NCBI GenBank assembly: GCA_018713365.1 | Contig: DVOU01000034.1 | Span: 1 to 20,241, forward strand | DNA: 20,241 nt | From: Pullichristensenella excrementipullorum | GTDB taxonomy: Bacteria; Bacillota; Clostridia; Christensenellales; Aristaeellaceae | Reading direction: 5' to 3' | Shown here: positions 13,612 to 17,584 of the stretch, one piece after another | Layout: the number at the start of each line of letters is the position of its first letter | How positions within the stretch are numbered: position 1 is the first letter of the stretch | Notes under the pieces: generated by a model | Seen by the model: only the letters and a program-made list of their open reading frames with translations | The model's database searches: none | Told to the model about the DNA's origin: nothing | Position numbers and translations under genes: made by a program

Positions 13612-14091
13612 ATGGCCACTTGGGAAAAACAGAATTCCATGCTCTTTATCGACACCTCGGAAACGCCGTCCGCGCCGGACTGGGCGCGGCTGCGCAAGTC
13701 CACCGTCTTTGACCTCGCCTTCAACCCCGAGGTGGAGACGCTTGATTTCATCGACCAGCAGTTCCCCAGCGATGTACTCAAGTACTACAAGCCCTCCATG
13801 GAACAGGAGACGCAGCTGGAGGAGGGCGACGAGCTGTTTGACTACATGTTCGCGCTGATGAACGCCCTGCCCACCGGCTCTTCGGCGGTGCGGCCGGTGC
13901 TGCTGGTCTTCCCCAAGGCGGCGGAGGGCGCGGACGGGTCGTTTGTGGCCTGGAAGGTGGATTGCACCGTGTCCTTTGCAAACTACGACGCGGTGGAGAA
14001 GAAGCTCTCCTTCAGCCTCGCCTTCGCCGGGGACGTCGCCCACGGCTCGGCGACTTTCTCCGCCGGCGCGCCCACCTTCACCGCGGACTGA
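13612..14091 (+). CDS. Major tail tube protein
   Basis: A 159-aa, acidic, mostly beta protein (ATWEKQNSMLFIDTSETPSAPDWARLRKSTVFDLAFNPEVETLDFID at the N-terminus, then KPSMEQETQLEEGDELFDYMFALMNALP). This is the look of siphophage tail tube proteins in clostridia, where the N-terminal FIDTS and a later DYM-FALM helix recur. It polymerises into the hollow tail on the tape measure. Its TGA overlaps the next ATG by one base (TGATG). The presence of a single tube gene and no sheath gene indicates a non-contractile tail. Confidence 0.78.
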   Translation: MATWEKQNSMLFIDTSETPSAPDWARLRKSTVFDLAFNPEVETLDFIDQQFPSDVLKYYKPSMEQETQLEEGDELFDYMFALMNALPTGSSAVRPVLLVFPKAAEGADGSFVAWKVDCTVSFANYDAVEKKLSFSLAFAGDVAHGSATFSAGAPTFTAD

Positions 14092-14723
14092 TGTTCCGCC
14101 CCAACTACGCGCAGGACGCGCCGCCCGAGACGATCCGCGTCGGCGGCGCGGACTGCCCCGTCAACGTGGATTTCCGCACTTGGATCGACATCCTTGATCT
14201 GGCGCGGGAACTGTACCCCACCGCCGGCACGCTTATGGAGGCGCGCTGCAACGCGCGCGTGCTGGAAAACATGCAGCGCCTCGCCTTTGGCCGCGCGCTC
14301 AAGGCGCCGCCCGCCGCCGTTTTGCGGGCGATGATGGAATTTGCCCGCGGCTATCCCACCATGGTCGGCGCGGGCGCGGACGGCGGCGGGGAGGGCGAAG
14401 AAGAGGAACTGCTCAGCTTTGACTACGACATCAACGCCCTCGTGCTGGCCATCCGCGCGCAGTACGGGCTGGACATCTCGCACCGGCGCAGGGAGCCGTT
14501 TCACTGGTGGGAATTTCTCCTGCTCGTGCGCGGCCTCTGCGGCGACCACGCCATTTTGCGGGTCATGCGGTTGCGCGCCAGCCGGGACGCCGGCCGCGAG
14601 GCGCGTCTGGCCCGCCGCCGCGTGCGCCTGCCCCACAAGCCCACGGCGGAGGAAAGACGGCAACTGGAGGCCCTGCGCGCCGCCGCCGGCGACGGGGAGA
14701 AAGGAGAAGAACATGCACATTGA
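14091..14723 (+). CDS. Gp15-like tail assembly protein
   Basis: A 210-aa protein of the bacteriophage Gp15 family. It begins with a short beta part (VGGADCPVNVDFRTWIDILDL). In the middle it has FDYDINALVLAIRAQYGLDI followed by the family's FHWWEFLLLVRGLCGDHAILRVMRLRA, where the FHWW motif and the nearby Arg are diagnostic. The C-terminus is a basic helix (RREARLARRRVRLPHKPTAEE type). Members lie between tail tube and tape measure genes and act in tail assembly. The start overlaps the tube stop (TGATG). The 3' end overlaps the next gene by 11 bp. Usually the small tail chaperone precedes Gp15; here the order appears reversed. Confidence 0.82.
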   Translation: MFRPNYAQDAPPETIRVGGADCPVNVDFRTWIDILDLARELYPTAGTLMEARCNARVLENMQRLAFGRALKAPPAAVLRAMMEFARGYPTMVGAGADGGGEGEEEELLSFDYDINALVLAIRAQYGLDISHRRREPFHWWEFLLLVRGLCGDHAILRVMRLRASRDAGREARLARRRVRLPHKPTAEERRQLEALRAAAGDGEKGEEHAH

Positions 14724-15126
14724 TACGCAGACTACGCCCGTATGCGTGGAGATCGAAGGCCGGGAATACCCGCTTGCGCCCCGCACGGCGCGCCTGATGG
14801 AAAAACTGCGCCGCGCCGAGGCGGCGGGCCTGCGCGAGGGCAGGCCGCATCACCGGGTGGAGATGGCGCAGCTTTCCCTGCTGCTGGGCCGCAAAGCGGT
14901 GCGCGAACTGTTCCCGCGCGGGGCGGGGGAGGACCTCGACCGCCTCGACGCCATCTATTACGGCGCGCTTTCGGCGCTGGAAGCCCCCGCCCGCCTGCAT
15001 CGCGCGCAGCACACGCGGGCGCTGGCTGAGGAACTGCGCGAACTGGCCGGAGCGGTGCGTCCGCTCGCGGAGGTGGCGGCGCTGCTGCAAGGCCCCGGAG
15101 AAGCGGCAAGGACGGAGGAGGTGTAG
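14713..15126 (+). CDS. Putative tail assembly chaperone
   Basis: A 137-aa protein directly before the tape measure gene. The N-terminus (VCVEIEGREYPLAPRTARLMEKLRRAE) matches the I-E-G-x-x-Y-x-L opening common in tail chaperones. The rest is alpha-helical and charged (VEMAQLSLLLGRKAVRELFP, later LAEELRELAGAVRPLAEVAALLQ). The ATG lies within the last codons of the Gp15 gene, with AAAGGAGAAG upstream. Chaperones of this class hold the tape measure until the tube grows round it. I see no clear slippery heptamer linking it to Gp15, so a programmed frameshift is not supported. The identity rests on position and the N-terminal motif. Confidence 0.6.
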   Translation: MHIDTQTTPVCVEIEGREYPLAPRTARLMEKLRRAEAAGLREGRPHHRVEMAQLSLLLGRKAVRELFPRGAGEDLDRLDAIYYGALSALEAPARLHRAQHTRALAEELRELAGAVRPLAEVAALLQGPGEAARTEEV

Positions 15127-15129
15127 CGC

Positions 15130-16164
15130 ATGGCGGAGGGCATCACCATTCGCATCACGGGCGACGACAGCGAGTTTTTGCAGACGCTCGCCTCGCTGGA
15201 GGGCGAGGCGCAGGCCACGCTGGAAGCGCTGGAAGCCTCGGCCGCCGCAGCGGGCGCGGCGTTTGGCGCGGCGGCGATGGGCGAGGGCACGGGCGCCACC
15301 GTCCCCGCGCTGTTTGACGATGGGGAAGGGCTTGCGCGGCAGGCCGCGCGCGTGGCCGAGGCCGTGGCGCGCGCGTGGAGCGGCGCGGCGGTGCTGGACG
15401 CGCCGTCCGTGGCTGCGCCCATGGCCCTGCTCGACCCCGAAGCGCTGCTGGAAGGGACGCTCGCCGCGCTGCAGCCGGCCTTCGCCGCCGCGGCGGAGAC
15501 GCTGCGCGCGGCCTTTACCGAGGGCTATCTGCGCCCCGGCTTTGAGGGCGCGGACTGGGAGGGCCTTTCCGCCCGGCTCGCCGGGCGCTTTTTGCAGGCG
15601 GGCACGCTGGGCGCGCAGGCGCTGGCGGCCACTGCGCCGCTGCTGAGCGCGGCGGGACAACTGGCCACATCCGGCGTGCCCCAAGCCATGGACGCTTCTT
15701 CCGCCGCCGCCGCTTCGGGCCGGGATACGGCGGGCGGCTGGGTCTCCGGCTTTGAGAGCCGCGTGGGGGCCATGCGCGCCGCCGCCCGCGCCGCCGCGCG
15801 CAGCGTCACTTCCGCGTTCAACAGCGCGCTGGGCATCGCCTCGCCCTCGAAGGTCTTTCAGCGCTCGGGCCGCTTCACCGGCGAGGGCTTCATACTGGGT
15901 TACGAGGAGAGCATCCGCGAGGCGCAGCGCACGGTGCGCGGCTTGACCAGCGGCCTCGTCAGCGCGGCGGCCCTTCCGGCGCAGCGCACGACCATCGCGC
16001 AGAGCGCGCAGGCGGCAGGCGTGGACGGCGATGACCTTTCGCGGCTCAACGTTGGATTGTACATCAGCGACCGCAAGATCGCCGAAGCCACGGCGGACGC
16101 GAGCGCGCGCGTTTCCAACGCCCGCGCCAGGCGTCTGGCGGCAGGATGGGGGCATACACGATGA
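15130..16164 (+). CDS. Very short tape measure protein
   Basis: A 344-aa, Ala-rich, helical protein. The C-terminal third carries the hallmark of many tape measure proteins, GIASPSKVFQRSGRFTGEGFILGYEESI (from about residue 234). The N-terminus (ITIRITGDDSEFLQTLASLEGEAQATLEAL) also reads like a tape measure start. Between them lie helices rich in AAA and AQA, but only about 200 residues instead of the usual 500-1500. At roughly 0.15 nm per residue the tail would be near 50 nm or less. No frameshift or stop suggests a broken longer gene. It ends in an ATGA overlap with the distal tail gene. Either this is a naturally short tail or an internal deletion kept the frame. Confidence 0.78.
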   Translation: MAEGITIRITGDDSEFLQTLASLEGEAQATLEALEASAAAAGAAFGAAAMGEGTGATVPALFDDGEGLARQAARVAEAVARAWSGAAVLDAPSVAAPMALLDPEALLEGTLAALQPAFAAAAETLRAAFTEGYLRPGFEGADWEGLSARLAGRFLQAGTLGAQALAATAPLLSAAGQLATSGVPQAMDASSAAAASGRDTAGGWVSGFESRVGAMRAAARAAARSVTSAFNSALGIASPSKVFQRSGRFTGEGFILGYEESIREAQRTVRGLTSGLVSAAALPAQRTTIAQSAQAAGVDGDDLSRLNVGLYISDRKIAEATADASARVSNARARRLAAGWGHTR

Positions 16165-16883
16165 AAAAACTGACTTCCGCATGGTTTGAGTTCGCGGGCG
16201 CGCGCAATACCGACAGGGGCGTGCGCCTGCTCTCCCTGCCAGTGCGTTATCATCCCGCGGAGCGCGGGGAGTTTTTGCGCGTGCCGGGGCGAGACGGCAC
16301 CCTTTGGGCCGGGGAGGACGCCTTTGACGATGTGACCGTCCGCGTCCAGTGCCAGACCACGGACGAGGCCGACATGGCCGCCGTCTCCGCGTGGCTGCGC
16401 GGCGCGGGCGAACTGCGCTTTTGCGACGACCCGGAGCGCTTCTACCGCGCGCGGGTGGTCAAGGAGTTCTCACGCTCGGCGGCCGTGAACCGCTTTGTCA
16501 ACCAGACATTCACGGTGACGTTCGACTGTCAACCGTTCCTCTATCACCGGGAGGTGGAGGACATCCCTCTGACCGCCTCGCCCGCGACCGTTTCCAACCC
16601 CGGCACGCACAAAAGCGCCCCGCGCCTGACCATCGAGGGCACGGGGGATGCGGTGCTGACCATCGGCACGCAGATCGTGGAGGTGACGGACCTCGCGGGC
16701 GGCGTCATCGTCGATGCGGAGTTGTGTGAGTGCTTCGACCTGACCGAAACAGCCCTGCGCAACGACCGCGTGACGCTGATGGACGACCGTTTCCCCGTTT
16801 TGCAGCCGGGGGCGAACATCATCTCGTGGACGGGAGACGGGGTGACGAAGGTGACGGTCGCGCCGAGGTGGCGGGACCTTTGA
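16161..16883 (+). CDS. Distal tail protein (Dit), Sipho_tail family
   Basis: A 240-aa baseplate hub protein. N-terminal domain features: SAWFEFAGARNTDRGVRLLSLP, the RVPGRDGTLWAGEDAFDDVTVRVQC stretch (the VPGRDG-L element is typical of phage tail family proteins), and LRFCDDPERFYRARVV. The second half is a galectin-like domain (NPGTHKSAPRLTIEGTGDAVLTIG and PGANIISWTG near the end). Dit forms the ring joining tail tube to the endopeptidase/fibre. Longer in-frame starts (16146) exist, but the ATG at 16161 overlaps the tape measure stop in the usual ATGA way and is chosen. The next tail gene begins only 700 bp later because two toxin-antitoxin-like cassettes intervene. Confidence 0.85.
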   Translation: MKKLTSAWFEFAGARNTDRGVRLLSLPVRYHPAERGEFLRVPGRDGTLWAGEDAFDDVTVRVQCQTTDEADMAAVSAWLRGAGELRFCDDPERFYRARVVKEFSRSAAVNRFVNQTFTVTFDCQPFLYHREVEDIPLTASPATVSNPGTHKSAPRLTIEGTGDAVLTIGTQIVEVTDLAGGVIVDAELCECFDLTETALRNDRVTLMDDRFPVLQPGANIISWTGDGVTKVTVAPRWRDL

Positions 16884-16885
16884 CA

Positions 16886-16915
16886 TTGACGTGACAAATA
16901 CATATATGTTAAAAT
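16886..16915 (+). promoter_or_regulatory. Promoter of toxin cassette 1
   Basis: TTGACG (16886-16891), an 18-bp spacer and TAAAAT (16910-16915). The expected start, 16922, is the first G of GGAGC-ATA-GCTCC, so the mRNA would begin with a 5-bp hairpin; 5'-terminal hairpins stabilise many type I toxin mRNAs. The arrangement is repeated exactly in cassette 2. Confidence 0.72.
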
Positions 16916-17003
16916 AGTGCCGGAGCATAGCTCCCGGCAGGAAGGAACTACACGCGCTTGCTTATCGCCCGCTGGACGTTACGACCGAAGGCGGTGGTGC
17001 CGC

Positions 17004-17078
17004 ATGACGGACTATGAACTCCTCATGGTCGTTTTGACGGTGATCGGATTGCTCATCGCGATCTCGAAGGATAGATAG
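17004..17078 (+). CDS. Hol-Tox-like small membrane toxin 1
   Basis: A 24-aa peptide, MTDYELLMVVLTVIGLLIAI plus SKDR. It has the shape of the putative holin-like toxin (Hol-Tox/TxpA-like) group: a short polar start with a Tyr-Glu pair at residues 4-5, one transmembrane helix (about 6-20) and a short charged tail. The ATG has a G-rich SD-like stretch (AAGGCGGTGG). Such peptides insert in the membrane and stop growth when over-expressed; antisense RNA normally silences them. The leader is about 80 nt. A strong antisense promoter faces this gene from 17208. Toxicity is inference. Confidence 0.75.
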   Translation: MTDYELLMVVLTVIGLLIAISKDR

Positions 17079-17080
17079 GC

Positions 17081-17115
17081 GAATCGCCGTGTAGGGTCTA
17101 GCTACACGGCGATTC
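17081..17115. terminator. Shared terminator of toxin 1 and its antisense RNA
   Basis: A perfect 14-bp stem (17081-17094 with 17102-17115, 7-nt loop) starts two bases after the toxin stop. On the plus strand CCTGACTTTT follows. Because the antisense RNA enters from the other side, both transcripts contain this hairpin, as in txpA/ratA-type pairs. Confidence 0.8.
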
Positions 17116-17173
17116 CTGACTTTTACTGGACTTGCCAGCGGGCATCTTGCCCGTGAAGGCCAACCACCTTCCT
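17081..17173 (-). ncRNA. Putative antisense antitoxin RNA 1
   Basis: Predicted from the antisense promoter at 17180-17208, with a start near 17173. It contains a CGGGCA/TGCCCG hairpin and then the complement of the toxin terminator hairpin, so it overlaps the 3' end of toxin 1 mRNA. The end is uncertain: no T-run follows the hairpin on this strand, and it may run into the toxin coding region. Confidence 0.6.
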
Positions 17174-17179
17174 GCCGTC

Positions 17180-17208
17180 ATTATACCACAGAAGCAAACG
17201 AAAGTCAA
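17180..17208 (-). promoter_or_regulatory. Antisense promoter 1
   Basis: On the minus strand TTGACT (17208-17203), a 17-bp spacer and TATAAT (17185-17180). It is stronger than the toxin promoter, as expected for an antitoxin RNA. It is back to back with the promoter of cassette 2 (17224). Confidence 0.88.
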
Positions 17209-17223
17209 CGCCGGGATGGTGCG

Positions 17224-17253
17224 TTGACGTGACAAGTATATATGTGTTAAAAG
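17224..17253 (+). promoter_or_regulatory. Promoter of toxin cassette 2
   Basis: TTGACG, an 18-bp spacer and TAAAAG (17248-17253), followed at the same distance as in cassette 1 by the GGAGC-ATA-GCTCC hairpin (17260-17272). The conserved promoter-to-hairpin register supports a real start site in both copies. Confidence 0.68.
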
Positions 17254-17325
17254 GATGCCGGAGCATAGCTCCCGGCAGGAAAGAATAGATGGCGCTTGGC
17301 TTTGCCCCTCAAAGGGGGTGATGGA

Positions 17326-17409
17326 ATGAGCGACTATGAACTCATCGTTCTGGTCATCATGATCGTCACTTTGGCCTTTTCCATTCATAACGGGAATACT
17401 AAAGGATAA
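17326..17409 (+). CDS. Hol-Tox-like small membrane toxin 2
   Basis: A 27-aa peptide, MSDYELIVLVIMIVTLAFSI plus HNGNTKG. It shares the M-[TS]-D-Y-E-L start and single hydrophobic helix (about 6-20) with toxin 1 but has a different helix sequence and tail. The ribosome binding site AAAGGGGGTGATGG is strong and typical for this peptide group. It is the second member of a tandem pair with its own antisense promoter (17501-17529). Divergence of the peptides with conservation of control elements suggests an old duplication or two separate acquisitions; each antitoxin may act only on its own partner. Confidence 0.77.
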   Translation: MSDYELIVLVIMIVTLAFSIHNGNTKG

Positions 17410-17410
17410 A

Positions 17411-17494
17411 GCACGAGCCGCCATCAGCGCAAACTGACAGGCGGCTCAATCCAATAACGGAGGGAGAAGCCGTCCAGAGGCGTCATCCCTTCCT
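17411..17494 (-). ncRNA. Putative antisense antitoxin RNA 2
   Basis: Predicted from the promoter at 17501-17529, with a start near 17494. It would contain the complement of the toxin 2 terminator hairpin, then GTGCTTTAT, a weak U-rich end. It overlaps the 3' end of toxin 2 mRNA in the same way as antisense RNA 1. Confidence 0.6.
17415..17447. terminator. Shared terminator of cassette 2
   Basis: GAGCCGCC (17415-17422) pairs with GGCGGCTC (17440-17447), with an inner TCAG/CTGA stem and a 6-nt loop. It begins six bases after the toxin 2 stop. T-runs are weak on both strands. Confidence 0.65.
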
Positions 17495-17500
17495 GCCGTC

Positions 17501-17529
17501 ATTATACCACAACGACAAACAGAAGTCAA
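17501..17529 (-). promoter_or_regulatory. Antisense promoter 2
   Basis: On the minus strand TTGACT (17529-17524), a 17-bp spacer and TATAAT (17506-17501). The -10 and the 16 bases after it are identical to antisense promoter 1; the spacers differ. Confidence 0.88.
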
Positions 17530-17562
17530 CCGCGGGCCGCGAAGAGCGGGGCGCGGTTTTTT
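17529..17562 (+). terminator. Leader terminator before tail endopeptidase gene
   Basis: ACCGCG/CGCGGT outer stem (17529-17534, 17552-17557) and CCGC/GCGG inner stem around a GAAGA loop, followed by a run of six T. It lies 22 bases before the endopeptidase ATG. The sequence TTTTCATGCCC after it also follows the terminator at 9718-9748. Confidence 0.72.
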
Positions 17563-17584
17563 CATGCCCGAAAGGAGGGACGCC

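Larger units (their letters stand above)
16886..17529 (+). repeat. Tandem duplicated toxin-antitoxin cassette
   Basis: Unit 1 spans 16886-17208 and unit 2 spans 17224-17529. Conserved blocks are the TTGACG-TGACAA promoter start, the GCCGGAGCATAGCTCCCGGC leader block, the GACTATGAACTC codons of the peptide start, and the antisense promoter with its downstream CGGCAGGAAGG. Between these blocks the units differ strongly, so selection seems to hold the control sites. Confidence 0.8.

Noticed and set aside
14700..14725. Programmed frameshift joining Gp15 and the next gene
   Set aside because: The overlap has GAGAAAGGAGAAG but no convincing slippery heptamer, and the second gene has its own ATG and SD-like sequence.
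14563..16182. 539-codon minus-strand ORF opposite the tape measure gene
   Set aside because: Arg/Ala-rich shadow frame caused by high GC; no start signals.
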